Made by a program: the position numbers and the translations under genes
From: Megaustenia siamemsis
Taxonomy: Eukaryota > Mollusca > Gastropoda > Stylommatophora > Ariophantidae
Length of the DNA: 64,000 bases
Reading direction: 5' to 3'
Assembly (NCBI GenBank): GCA_032433765.1
Contig: JAVIAB010000025.1
Span: 33,534,782 to 33,598,781 of the forward strand
Shown: one piece after another, positions 1 to 9,634 of the stretch
Layout of the letters: each line of letters starts with the position of its first letter
How positions within the stretch are numbered: the first letter of the stretch is position 1
Notes under the pieces: model-generated
What the model saw: only the letters and a program-made list of their open reading frames with translations
What the model was told of the DNA's origin: nothing
Databases searched by the model: none

Positions 1-158
1 TTTTGGCGTGTGCTGAGACTGCTATGATGGGGACTGCAGCTACCTTTCTTTGTTTGGGAGATGAGTTAGTAATTCGGATGATTCCACTGGCACGGGCGGT
101 TGAGCAATTATGGATTTTAATTCGTTTGCCGTGATACCGGGGCTTTCCATAACCAAAG
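1..158 (+). repeat. Dispersed repeat R1, 3' part
   Basis: This matches the 3' parts of two longer copies at 33636-34045 and 55364-55784. Shared blocks include gggactgcagctacctttct and gtgataccggg. The copy is cut by the window edge. It ends at ccataaccaaag, the same end seen at 55784, and a 5'-truncated LINE begins directly after it. There is no coding potential. The class is unknown; it could be a LINE 5' UTR or an independent non-coding retroposon. Confidence 0.7.
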
Positions 159-160
159 AA

Positions 161-546
161 CCAAAGAACAGAAAATTGAAGCCTTTGAAATGTGGATTTA
201 TAGAAGAATAGGTAGAATTGGATGGAAGGAAAAGAAAATAAACGATGAAGTTGTAAAAGAACTAAAAATTAAAAGAGAACTACTAAACACAATTAGAACA
301 AGGCAAATGACATTTTTGGGCCATGTTAAAAGACACAACAGCGTACTAAAAGTAATCATGGAGGGAAAATACAAGGTTAAAGAGGCTGAGGCAAACCACG
401 ACTAACATGGACGAGTAACATCAAAAGATGGACAAGTCAGCCTATGACAATTTGCACCATCAAGGCAAGAGACAGAGCAGAATGGCGCTCCATGGTAGCC
501 AACCTTCAATGCGGAGACGGCACTCAATGATGATGATGATGATGAT
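161..546 (+). mobile_element. L-A LINE fragment, RT-ORF C-terminus
   Basis: A 5'-truncated non-LTR retrotransposon copy. It encodes the C-terminal tail of the RT protein: FEMWIYRRIG, then RELLNTIRTRQ and FLGHVKRH, then after a frameshift near 395 the terminal block LTWTSNIKRW...EWRSMVAN. The element ends in a (GATGAT)n tail at 525-546 instead of poly(A), as in RTE-like LINEs. It has no RT catalytic motifs and cannot be functional. The best relative in the window is the longer copy at 60726-61662. Clade assignment is inference. Confidence 0.85.
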
Positions 547-644
547 GTGTCTGTTTCACCGAAAAATAAAACTATCTATAGATAAACATGACTGAACACA
601 GTAGATCTGCTAAAATTAGGTCCCATTTCGAGAGATCGATTAAA

Positions 645-1072
645 AAAACCTGGACCTTTTATATCTTCAATCATTTGGAGTCCTGGGCCCAAGATGCAAG
701 AACAATAAGAAAAATAACCTTTGCTGAGATGAAATGTGTTAGACGAATGACAGGAAACAGTCTTAGAGATAAGAAATGAAGAACTGAGAAAAAAGCTAGG
801 AATTTTCCCCGCCATAGAATGTATGAAGAAACAACTGATGAAATGGTTTGGCCACGTGACAAGGTAGAGTGATCAAATCAACACAATGAGCCCTCAATAA
901 AGGTGGCGATAAACCAGACACACAGGTCGACCAAAAAAAAAGATGGATTGATGGAATATTAGAGGCTCTAGGAAACATAACAGCAGGAGAGGCGAACAGA
1001 CGAGCCAGAGACCGCAAATTATATCTCCCCCCGACGATGAAAGAAAATGAGAAAGGAAAGAAGAATACATTT
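645..1072 (+). mobile_element. L-B LINE fragment, RT-ORF C-terminus
   Basis: A decayed 3' end of LINE family L-B. Visible blocks, in shifted frames, are DARTIRK, MKCVRRMTGNSLRD, the KWFGHVT-like segment and the GRPRKRW-like basic segment, then NITAGEANRRAR and the terminal LYLPP. A one-base deletion after SLRD breaks the frame relative to the copy at 2116-3043. The end is followed by GAAG-rich sequence, the family's usual tail. It is non-functional. Confidence 0.8.
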
Positions 1073-1125
1073 TTTTTTTTAAAAGCCTGAAGAAGAAATC
1101 GTGCAAACTAGATCAAATGTCTAAG

Positions 1126-1128
1126 AGC

Positions 1129-1159
<31 letters not shown>

Positions 1160-1163
1160 TATA
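1126..1163. repeat. Poly(A) plus (AT)n microsatellite
   Basis: A run of A followed by about eleven AT dinucleotides. It lies about 50 bp past the L-B 3' end. Confidence 0.9.
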
Positions 1164-1300
1164 ACTTCATGGATACTCTACGGCTGCATACAAAAAATCA
1201 CTGCAATCGAATGGGTAGTTTTCAAGCAAATCGAAAGGAAATGTACACATGAATTGATGAAGTTACTTTAGTGCCCAAAACGTTTTTATTGTGGCATAGG

Positions 1301-1537
1301 TCGGAACACAAAGGACAAGAGGTAGGGTTCGATCCCAACCGACGGTTTCCGGTTCATCCAGCTTTTAATGGGTACCGGATTTTTTTTTCTGGGAAAGTAA
1401 AGTGGCACGGACTTAATACCGACCACATTACCCCAAAAAATCATGTGCTGAAGGTCTGTAAAATTTATGGTCACTAACACCATATTCCCTATACGCCACT
1501 TGGCGTGACGGGGGTACCTTTTTTTTTTTTTTTTTTT
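1301..1537 (+). mobile_element. SINE-A copy 1, 5' truncated
   Basis: A member of the window's commonest tRNA-derived SINE. It lacks the A box but keeps the pol III B box ggttcgatccc, the body (accggattttt, aataccgaccacatta) and the short palindrome cgccacttggcg, and it ends in a T tract on this strand. The full-length form is at 13149-13409. Confidence 0.9.
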
Positions 1538-1739
1538 ATAAGTCGGCACACGACACATGTGTTGAGTCGCTTCAGCCCTGTCTCGTTTTTCTCGTGCTGC
1601 ATGGCCTTGCTGGTAGGAGATGTGTGATGACATGTTGACATGATGACATGTTGACATTGTACCTTTCACTCCAAGATGGCCTCCTTTAGGGAATTGTCTC
1701 TGTTCATGCCCCACCAATGGCATTATCATTATCTTCTTC
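1538..1739. other. Unassigned stretch
   Basis: Nothing recognised except a small local duplication of gatgacatgttgacat near 1627-1660. No credible reading frame. Confidence 0.5.
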
Positions 1740-1754
1740 TTCTGTGATCATGGC

Positions 1755-2010
1755 TCATTCAGACTAGGATTCCAGACTCTCTCATGAAGTCAGCTGTCTG
1801 TTTAAGTGATTCGATTGCCCCATATAGTTTTCTCTTCCAGGGAGGTGTGTATGGACCACATTGTCCTTCTCAGGTCTCTGTACTGGGGCAATCCTGTAGA
1901 ACATGTTTTGTTGTCCAGTGTACAGTGGCATTGGCTGGTTGTACCTATTTTGAGTTTGTTGAACATGTGGTTTCTCCTTCTGGCCAGTGCGTAGACGAAG
2001 TATGATGACG
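1755..2010 (-). mobile_element. RNase H-type LINE, extreme C-terminus
   Basis: Read on the minus strand, and allowing one frameshift, it gives HVLQDCP, then QYRDLRRTMWS, EEKLYGAIESL and TADFMRESG before a stop. This is the typical tail after RNase H in I/Jockey-like LINE proteins, including the Cys-Pro of the terminal zinc-binding segment. A GAAGAAGAAGATAATGATAATG tail follows. Only about 85 codons remain, so it is a dead 5'-truncated copy. It may belong to L-F, but the two do not overlap enough to prove it. Confidence 0.7.
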
Positions 2011-2115
2011 AAGTATGTTTCTATATTTTCAATCTTTTGCTAACATGTACTCAGTCAGAGTGGATTTATTTTATTCGAAATGTAAGTAGTTCTTTTTTTC
2101 ATTGTTAGCTAATTC

Positions 2116-3043
2116 AGCAGCAGGCTAAACGGACCACTTCGAACTTAGAACAGGTGTAAGACAGGGGTGCGTACTATTCCCCCCTACTGTTTATTATATA
2201 CATAGACTATATATGCAAGCTAGCCAACCCATCAGAGACAGAGGAGATCAACGAGCTTTTATTTGCAGACGATCAGGCACTAATACATGAAACAATAGAA
2301 GACCTACAAGAACACTTAAACAAACTCAACAGCTCAGGCACAAAATACAACATGAAAATCAACAAAACAGAAGTCATGAATGTCGCCAAAAATAAACAGA
2401 TCTTTAACATAACTAAAGAAGGCAGACAACTAAAACAAGTAGAGGAATTCAAATACCTAGGAAGTCTAATGACAAACGATAAATCTCAAACAGCAGAGAT
2501 AGATTCAAGATGCAACAAAGCTTGTCAAATCATTGGACAGTTATCACCACTATTGTCCAACAAGGAAATAACTCTGGAGGCAAAACGAGCACTATACAAT
2601 ACAATCTTCATCCCAACGTTGTGCTACCAATGCCAGACCTGGACCCTAGATGCAAGAACAATAAGAAAAAATAACCTCTACAGAGATGAAATGTGTTAGA
2701 CGAATGATAGGAAACAGTCTGAGAGATAAGATCAGAAATGAAGAACTGAGAAAAAAGCTAGGAATAGCCCCCGCCATAGAATATATAAGGAAACAACAGA
2801 TAAAATGGTTTGGCCACGTTACAAGGCAGAAAGATCAAAACACAACACAACGAGCCTTCAACAAACGTTGTGAGAACACCAGACCCAAGGGTCGACCACG
2901 AAAAAGATGTATCGATGGAATATTAGAAGTACTAGGAAACATAACAGCAGCAGAGGCGAACAGAAGAGAAAATACCACATATTATATCTCCCCTCGACGC
3001 CGAAAGGCAGATGAGGAAGGAAAGAAGAAGAAGAAGATAATTG
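2116..3043 (+). mobile_element. L-B LINE fragment with RT motifs B to C and tail
   Basis: One of the better L-B copies. RT motif B appears as GVRQGCVL near 2155. After a frameshift comes the catalytic FADDQALIHE box near 2262, then KINKTEVMNV, FKYLGSLMTND, and CYQCQTWTLDARTIRK. A further frameshift at about 2695 leads to KCVRRMIGNSLRD, KWFGHVTRQKDQ, GRPRKRC, NITAAEANRRE and the terminal YISPRRRKADEEGKKKKK with a GAAGAAGAAG tail. The endonuclease and RT motifs 0-A are absent. It appears to sit inside the older L-A copy. Confidence 0.85.
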
Positions 3044-3215
3044 GGAATGTCACTGTTTGTGTTTTTCTTTTCCTTCCACCCAATACTCCACATTTTATAG
3101 ATTGATTTTCTGCTCTGTTTTCTTATTTAATGTCCGTGTTTCTGCATCTTATATGAACCTTCACTTGATATAACGTTTTACAATTAGTAATTTGAGTTAT
3201 TGTGTTATTTGCTTT

Positions 3216-3570
3216 CTTCTCCTTCTACCTTTTTAGCTCCCTGTGGAGCATAGGTCTTCAACAAACACTTTCAGCTCCCTGTGGAGCATAGGTCTTCAAC
3301 AAACACTTTCAGCTCCCTGTGGAGCATAGGTCTTCAACAAACACTTTCAGCTCCCAGTGGAGCATAGTTCTCCAACAAACACTTTCAGCTCCCAGTGGAG
3401 CATAGGTCCTCAACAAACACTTTCCAAGTCGTTCTGTTTCTTGCCAATCTTTTAAGATCATTCCATGTTTTCCCCATCATCTTCATCTCTGCTTCTGTCT
3501 GTTTTCTCCAAGAATTAATTGGTCTTCCTCTTTGTTTTTTGTTCTTTTTTTGGGATTCCAAAATTGGGCC
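3216..3570 (-). mobile_element. L-E LINE 3' end inserted in L-A
   Basis: A short 5'-truncated L-E copy flanked by a perfect 12-bp target-site duplication, gttatttgcttt, at 3204-3215 and 3571-3582. On the minus strand it starts within the ALFWNPQ-type segment, runs through the WNDLKR and TTWKV blocks and ends in VEDLCSTGS. The last codons are tandemly repeated five times, and a GAAGAAG-type tail follows. It interrupts the older L-A element at a point that is contiguous in the copy at 60726-61662. Confidence 0.85.
3235..3424. repeat. 38-bp array made of the L-E 3' terminus, 5 copies
   Basis: The unit reads agctccctgtggagcatagg then tcttcaacaaacactttc, with starts at 3235, 3273, 3311, 3349 and 3387. 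On the minus strand the unit encodes FVEDLCSTGS, the end of the L-E protein. The intact L-E copy ending at 42608 has only one unit. The same expansion occurs at 30588-31118. Confidence 0.95.
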
Positions 3571-3701
3571 GTTATTTGCTTTGATATCAGTATATTGGCC
3601 ATGTTAAAATTGCTTTGTTTCATTTATATTCTTTTGCTTATTTCTGTTTATACATTTTCAATAATTTGCATTAATGTGTCCAAGATGGATACATACTTGA
3701 A

Positions 3702-3977
3702 AAAAAAAGTAAATTAAAGTCCCGTCCCCCCCTACCCCCGTCACGCCAAGTGGCGTATAGGGAAATATGGTGTTAGTGACCATACATTTTACAAACCTTC
3801 AGCAAATGATTTTTGGGGTAATGTTGTCAGTATTACGCCGGTGCCGCTTTACTTCCCAGGAAAAAAATCCGGTACACATTAAAGGCTGGGTGAACCCGGA
3901 GCCGTCGGTTGGGATCGAACCCTACCCCTTGTCCTTCGTAGTCCAGTTCACTAACCACTGAGCTATCGCTGCTCCCC
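3702..3977 (-). mobile_element. SINE-A copy 2
   Basis: A full-length minus-strand SINE-A with recognisable A box (complement of agcgatagctcagtgg), B box, body and palindromic tail. It is flanked by taMatacttgaa repeats at 3690-3701 and 3978-3989 (M is c or t), read as target-site duplication. The poly(A)-rich and C-rich 3' tail at 3702-3733 is unusually long. Confidence 0.9.
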
Positions 3978-3989
3978 TATATACTTGAA

Positions 3990-4350
3990 GTAAGTAAAGT
4001 ACCCCCGTCACGCCAAGTGGCGTATAGGGAAATATGGTGTTAGTGACCCTATATTTTACAGACCTTCAGCACATGATTTTTGGGGTAATGTGGTCGGTAT
4101 TACGCCCGTGCTGCTTTTACTTTCCCAGAAAAAATCCGGTACCCATTTAAGGCTGGGTGAACCCGGAGCCGTCGGTTGGGATCGAACCCTACCCCTTGTC
4201 CGTAGTAGTCCAGTTCACTACCACTGAGCTATCGCGGCTCCTACTAATTTTTAGGCAATTAGTAAAACCCAGGTGTCCTCGCCAGGATTACGAACCCCGG
4301 CTGTTGCCGTGGTAAGCCAACCGCCTATCGATTGCGCTAACCGGACACCC
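3990..4350 (-). mobile_element. Dimeric SINE: SINE-B head joined to SINE-A copy 3
   Basis: On the minus strand a 109-bp tRNA-like unit (SINE-B, 4350-4242) is followed directly by a full SINE-A (4241-3990). SINE-B has an A box-like ttagcgcaatcgataggcgg and a B box-like ggggttcgtaatcc. Tatatacttgaa flanks the pair at 3978-3989 and 4351-4362, with no duplication between the two units, so the pair probably inserted as one molecule. The SINE-A part has intact A and B boxes. Confidence 0.7.
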
Positions 4351-4609
4351 TATATACTTGAACTCACTCTAAATTCTTTCCATTTACTTGAATATCCACT
4401 TGTATTTTGTGTGTCTTATCTCTGCTTATAATCAAAGTTTTAGCCTTCTTAATTTATTTCTATTCCATATTTTTTGCTTGTCTTGTTTATTTTGTTCACT
4501 AGTTGTTGTAGGTCTTCTGAATTTCCTGCCATTAATACGGCATCATCAGCATGTCTTAGATTACTGATTACATGCTCGTTAATGTTTAGACCTGGCATCT
4601 CTATAGTGT

Positions 4610-4855
4610 GTGAATCAATTCAGAGGAAGAGGTATGTCTACAGCACTCGGAAAAAATGACAAATAATCAACAGCAGAAAAAAATATGGACCAAGGCAGGA
4701 TCGAACCCGTACTCAGTGGCACAGCGCCATGCCACGAAAAGCCAAACGCTAGGGAACACTGCCACTCAGCTTACCTCTTCCTCTGAATTGATTCGCTGAT
4801 TATCACCTCGGATGTTTCCCTCTATAATAATATTCATTTATTATTATTTGTCTCC
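4610..4855 (-). mobile_element. SINE-D insertion with internal inverted repeat
   Basis: The 246-bp insert is flanked by a perfect 14-bp target-site duplication, catctctatagtgt, at 4596-4609 and 4856-4869. It contains a tRNA-like B box on the minus strand (gagtacgggttcgatcctgc, near 4700). A perfect 23-bp inverted repeat at 4612-4634 and 4772-4794 frames this tRNA-like core. The right part (4795-4855) is AT-rich. A relative without the same repeat lies at 32464-32605. SINE identity rests on the B box and the duplication. Confidence 0.65.
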
Positions 4856-5130
4856 CATCTCTATAGTGTCTTTAAAGATCTGCTCTTTGTTTAGATCTAG
4901 TAAACATTGGATTACAATTTTATGTCAAAAGGTGTAGACTTCTCACTGTTATATTTATCATAGCTGTGTATTTCCTGTGTAAATTACATATCAGCTTATG
5001 TCAGCATCATCTAGATGCATGTATGTCAGGTATTCCATAAAATGGTTATGGTGTTATCTATTAAAAGCTTTGGTGTAGTCTGTGAAGAAAGCATAAAATG
5101 GTTTGTTTATTTTATGCATATCTAATTACA

Positions 5131-5417
5131 AGAATTTCCCGTGTGTTACCGGGGCCTCATTATGAGGGAAGTAAAGAATAGTGACGCTGTGACCTTCCTG
5201 GCATGTTGTAAGAGGCGACTAAGGAGATTGATTGATGGCTTGACAAGCTGTCATTGTAAAAAATTATAGTATTGTTATGGAAACAGAGCCATAGATTTTA
5301 GAAGCAGTGATCTTTGCAATATGTGCCATTTTGGCACGCACGGTTTCTGTTTTTTTGAGATTGTGGTTCTGCCCTATGTGCCGTCTTCGGCTCGAAAGGA
5401 CAATAGATAGATAGATA
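5131..5417. other. Unassigned stretch with (GATA)n
   Basis: It contains a block with gttgtaagaggcgactaag, a short (TGAT) run and a GATAGATAGATA tract at 5403-5417. No gene is visible. Confidence 0.5.
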
Positions 5418-6147
5418 GAATTACAAGAACACTTAAATAGACTCAACAGCACAGGCACAAAATGCATCATAAAAATCAACATCAAGAAAACAGAAGTCAG
5501 GAATATCGCAAAAGAGAAACAGAACATCGACATAACTGTAGACGGCAGACAACTAAAACAGGTAGAGGAGTTTAAATACCTAGGAAGTCTAGTGATAAAT
5601 GACAATTCACAAACAGCAGAGATAGACACAAGATGTAACAAAGCTTGTCAAATCATTGATCAGCTATCACCACTATTGTTCAAAAAGGAAATAACTCTGG
5701 AGGCAAAATGGGCACTATACAATACAATCTTCCTCTCAACGTTGTGCTACCAATGTCGGGCTTGGACCCTAGATGCAAGAACAACAAGAAAATAACCTCA
5801 ACTGAGATGAAATGTGTTAGACGAATGACAGGAAACAGTCTGAGAGATAAGATCAGAAATGAAGAACTGAGAAAAAAGTTAGGAATAATTCCCACCAAAG
5901 AGAATATAAAGAAACAACAGATAAAATGGTTTGGTTATGCGGGAACGAAGAAAGATCAAATCACAATATGATGAGACTTCAATAAACGTTCATGAACACC
6001 AGACCCAAGGGCCGACCACAAAAAAGATGATATCTCAGAAACACTACGAAACAACAGCAACAGAAGAGCAAAAGACCGCAAATGATATGTTCCCTAGATA
6101 CTGACAAGCATATGAGGAATGAAGAAGAGGAAGAAGAAGAAGATGAT
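5418..6147 (+). mobile_element. L-B LINE fragment
   Basis: It begins after the RT catalytic box, at LQEHLNRLNS, and continues with KINIKKTEVRN, FKYLGSLVINDN, DTRCNKACQIIDQL and CYQCRAWTLDAR. It then shifts frame into KCVRRMTGNSLRD, RNEELRKKLGI and KWFGYAGTKKDQ. Past 6000 the tail is deleted and scrambled, ending in GAAGAAGAAGATGATG. It lacks endonuclease and RT motifs and is a dead copy. It lies immediately upstream of the 21-bp array. Confidence 0.85.
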
Positions 6148-6179
6148 GCATATATCTAATCTTTATAGCTAACAACCGC

Positions 6180-7477
6180 AAAAAGGGGTTAACATAACAG
6201 CAAGAGGGCTTACATAACAGCAGGAGGGGCTGACATAAAAGTAAGAGGGCTAACATAACAGCAAGAATGGCTAACACAACAGCAGGAAGGGCTAACATAA
6301 CAGCAAGAAGGCTTACATAACAGCAGAAGGGGCTGACATAACAGCAGGAGGGGCTAACATAACAGCAAGAGGGCTAACATATCAGCAGGAGGGGCTAACA
6401 TAACAGCAAGAGAGGCTAACATAACAGCAAGAGAGGCTAACATAACAGCAGGCGGGGCTAACATAACAGCAGGAGGGGCTAACATAACAGCAAGAGAGGC
6501 TAACATAACAGCAAGAGAGGCTAACATAACAGCAAGAGAGGCTAACATAACAGCAGGAGGGGTTAACATAACAGCAAGAGAGGTTAACATAACAGCAAGA
6601 GGGGCTAACATAATAGCAGGAGGGGCTAACATAACAGAAAGAGGGGCTAACATAACAGCTAGAAGGGGTAACATAACAGCACGAGGGGCTAACATAACAG
6701 CAGGAGGGGTTAACATAATAGCAAGCGGGGCTAACATAACAGCAGGAGGGGCTAAGATAACAACAGGAGAGGCTATATAACAGAAAGAGGGGCTAACATA
6801 ACAGCAAGAGGGGCTAACATAGCAGCAGGAGGGGCTAACATAACAGCAAGAGGGGCTAACATAGCAGCAGGAGGGGCTAACATAACAGCAAGAGGGGCTA
6901 ACATAGCAGCAGGAGGGCTAACATAACAGCTAGAGAGGCTAATATAACAGCAGAAGGGCTAACATAACAGCTAGAGGAGCTAACATAAGAGCTAGAGAGA
7001 CTATCATAATAGCAGGAGGGGTAACATAACAGCAGGAGGGGCTAACATAACATCTAGAGTGGCTAACATAAAAGCAGGAGGGGCTAACATAACAGCAGGA
7101 GGGGCTAACATAAGAGCTAGAGAGATTAACATAACAGCAGGAGGGGCTAACATAACAGCAGGAGGGACTAGCATAAAAGCAGGAGGGGTTAACATAACAG
7201 CAGCAGGGGCTAACATAAGAGCTAGAGAGACTATCGTAACAGCAGGAGGGGTTAACATAACAGCAGGAGGGGCTAACATAACAGCTAGAGAGGCTAATAT
7301 AACAACAGGGGGGCTATCATAACAGCAAGAGGGGCTAACATGAGAGCTAGAGAGACTAACATAACAGCAGTAGAGGCTAACATAAGAGCTAGAGAGACTA
7401 ACATAACAGCAGGCGGGGCTAACATAAGAGCTAGAGAGACTAACATAACAGCAGGAAGGGCTAACATAACAGCAAAA
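6180..7477. repeat. 21-bp satellite array, about 60 copies, L-B derived
   Basis: The basic unit is aacataacagcaggagggg plus ct. It matches the L-B coding segment aacataacagcagcagaggc plus g (NITAAEA) at 18 of 21 positions. The right edge runs straight into the next L-B segment (ctatctcccctcgaagctg). From about 6940 onwards a 42-bp higher-order form alternates ordinary units with a gagctagagagact variant. The open frames on both strands follow from a period of 7 codons and are not genes. Confidence 0.95.
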
Positions 7478-7525
7478 GAACTATCTCCCCTCGAAGCTGA
7501 AAATAAATAAGGAAGGAAAAACGTG
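7478..7525 (+). mobile_element. L-B LINE terminal stub
   Basis: The last codons of L-B (YLPS-type segment, ctatctcccctcgaagctga) and its aggaaggaaa tail sit directly after the 21-bp array. This shows the array grew inside an L-B copy. Confidence 0.75.
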
Positions 7526-7610
7526 TCGTAGGTTTGCCTTGGACAGTCTTAAACTAGCAAAACGTTTAGCATCACAGTAAAAGAAAAAAAAATAAAGTAG
7601 TAATAATAGT

Positions 7611-8124
7611 ATTCATCATCATCAAGTACCGGGCCTACTGACGTAGGTGATCATGTCTCTCCACAACTTTCGATCTCGATAGTTATTTATCATTTCTGTT
7701 GTTGACCTTTTGCCAAGCCATTCTTTTAAGCTGTCTGGTATTTTTTCTCTTTGCATACCTCTATCTCTTCGTCCCTCAATTTTCCGTTGTTACAATATAT
7801 TCCAGCGGTTCTATTCTCATTACATGGCCAAAACATGATGATTGTTTCTTCCTAATATTGGATATTAGCTCTCTTTTTGCTTTGGCCTCTCTCAGAACAT
7901 CTTCATTACTTTCTTAGCTGTCCATGGTATTCTCAACATTCTTCTGTAAAACCACATTTCTACAGACTCCAGTGATTTTCTTGTCTGTTGTCATATTGTC
8001 CATGATTCGCATCCGTATGTTAAGACTGGCGCTACATAACATTTAAGAACTCTTTTCCTTGTTTCTATTGTCAAAAATGGATGCATAGTATCTTTCTTCA
8101 TTTTTTTGGAAAGCTGCTTTAATA
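7611..8124 (-). mobile_element. L-C LINE fragment, RT-ORF C-terminus
   Basis: A minus-strand copy starting near the TIETRNRVLKCY-type segment and running through the CESW, RRML, NIRKKQS, GHVMR and EYIVTT blocks to KLWRDMITY. The tail is (GATGAT)n, here catcatcatc at 7613. Multiple frameshifts are present. It is truncated just upstream of the KAAFQKMRK segment. It is non-functional and very close in sequence to copies at 15186, 24420 and 34050. Confidence 0.85.
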
Positions 8125-8345
8125 ATAGTATTAATAATTCAGTAATATTAATAATAATAAAGTATTAATTTAATACTGAAGTAATAATTATAATAATAAA
8201 GTAATAATACGAATAAAGTAATAATAATTAAGTAACATTTAAAAAGTAATAATAATAATTTAAAAATTAAAAAATAAAGTAGCAATAATAAGTAACAATA
8301 AAAATTAATAATAACAAGTAGTAAAAATACATAAATAATAATAGA
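8125..8345. repeat. AT-rich low-complexity tract (AATAAT-like)
   Basis: Irregular repeats of taataataat and aagtaataat. The apparent minus-strand frame of Leu, Tyr and Phe is compositional. Confidence 0.85.
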
Positions 8346-8569
8346 ATGTGCAAACAGAAGCGAGGTAATGTCAGTTTTATCTGTTGCAAGGAACATGACA
8401 AATAGTCTCAATTTTTGCCTGCTATCAAGCAGTCAGTTAGTGCCCTACTCTCTGGTATTGGGGATTATGCATGTTCAGTTCTGTCTGTCTGACTTGGTCT
8501 ATCACCTTCCTTATCCTGTAGCAAATAGACTATCATGTAAGGCAGCAGTTTTCAAACTTTCCTTTATCG

Positions 8570-9620
8570 TGGACTCACATTACATACGTTTTGTAGTCGC
8601 GGACTCACATTACATACGTTTTGTAGTCGCGGACTCACATTACATACGTTTTGTAGTCGCGGACTCACATTACATACGTTTTGTAGTCGCGGACTCACAT
8701 TACATACGTTTTGTAGTCGCGGACTCACATTACATACGTTTTGTAGTCGCGGACTCACATTACATATGTTTTGTAGTCGCGGACTCACATTACATACGTT
8801 TTGTAGTCGCGGACTCACATTACATACGTTTTGTAGTTGCGGTGCCACATTACATACGTTTTGTAGTTGCGGTGCCACATTACATACGTTTTATAGTCGG
8901 GGAACCACACAACATACGTTTTGTAGTTGCGAACCGATATTACATACGTTTTGTAGTTGCGGTGCCACATTACATACGTTTTGTAGTTGCGGTGCCACAT
9001 TACATACGTTTTGTAGTTGCGGTGCCACATTACATACGTTTTGTAGTCGGGGAACCACACAACATACGTTTTGTAGTCGTGGACCCACATTACATACGTT
9101 TTGTAGTTGCGGACCCACATTACATATGTTTTGTAGTCGTGGACCCACATTACATACGTTTTGTAGTCGCGGACCCACATTACATACGTTTTGTAGTTGC
9201 GGACCCACATTACATACGTTTTGTAGTCGTGGACCCACATTACATACGTTTTGTAGTTGCGGACCCATATTACATACGTTTTGTAGTTGCGGACCGACAT
9301 TACATACGTTTTGTAGTCGCGGACCCACATTACATACGTTTTGTAGTTGCGGACCCACATTACATACGTTTTGTAGTTGCGGACCCACATTACATACGTT
9401 TTGTAGTTGCGGACCGACATTACATACGTTTTGTAGTTGCGGACCCATATTACATACGTTTTGTAGTCGCGGACCCACATTACATACGTTTTGTAGTTGC
9501 GGACCCACATTACATACGTTTTGTAGTCGCGGACCCACATTACATACGTTTTGTAGTCACGGACCCACATTGCATACGTTTTGTAGTCACGGACCCACAT
9601 TACATACATTTTGTAGTCAC
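8570..9620. repeat. 30-bp minisatellite, about 35 copies
   Basis: The unit is acattacatacgttttgtag then ttgcggaccc, with remarkably constant 30-bp spacing over a full kilobase. Subtypes differ at the last bases (gactc, gtgcc, gaacc, gaccc) and form blocks: ctc first, then gtgcc, then ccc. Long open frames on both strands (repeating YIRFVVA or NYKTYVMW) result from the 10-codon period. A short remnant, gagtcgcggacccc, appears after the L-D insertion at 10328. Confidence 0.95.
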
Positions 9621-9634
9621 GGAAGAAAAAACAT

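Larger units (their letters stand above)
2065..5130 (-). mobile_element. Old L-A LINE, host of nested insertions
   Basis: Minus-strand L-A pieces lie at about 2065-2115, 3050-3215, 3571-3689, 4363-4609 and 4870-5130, in the same order as in the contiguous copy at 60726-61662. The 5'-most piece carries RT motif A (DYTKAFN near 5105-5085). Later pieces cover the region after the YADD box and the start of the tail. The gaps are exactly filled by L-B, L-E, SINE and SINE-D insertions with visible target-site duplications. All frames are broken. The join to the 2065-2115 piece is the weakest. Confidence 0.7.

Noticed and set aside
1541..1740. Possible small gene on the minus strand (147 codons, 1286-1729)
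   Set aside because: The frame runs through SINE-A and a poly(A) tract (KKKKKK), with no domain.
8570..9620. Regularly spaced repeats resembling a CRISPR array
   Set aside because: The whole 30-bp unit repeats with no unique spacers, no leader or cas genes, and the DNA is eukaryotic. The same applies to the 38-, 39-, 41- and 54-bp arrays.
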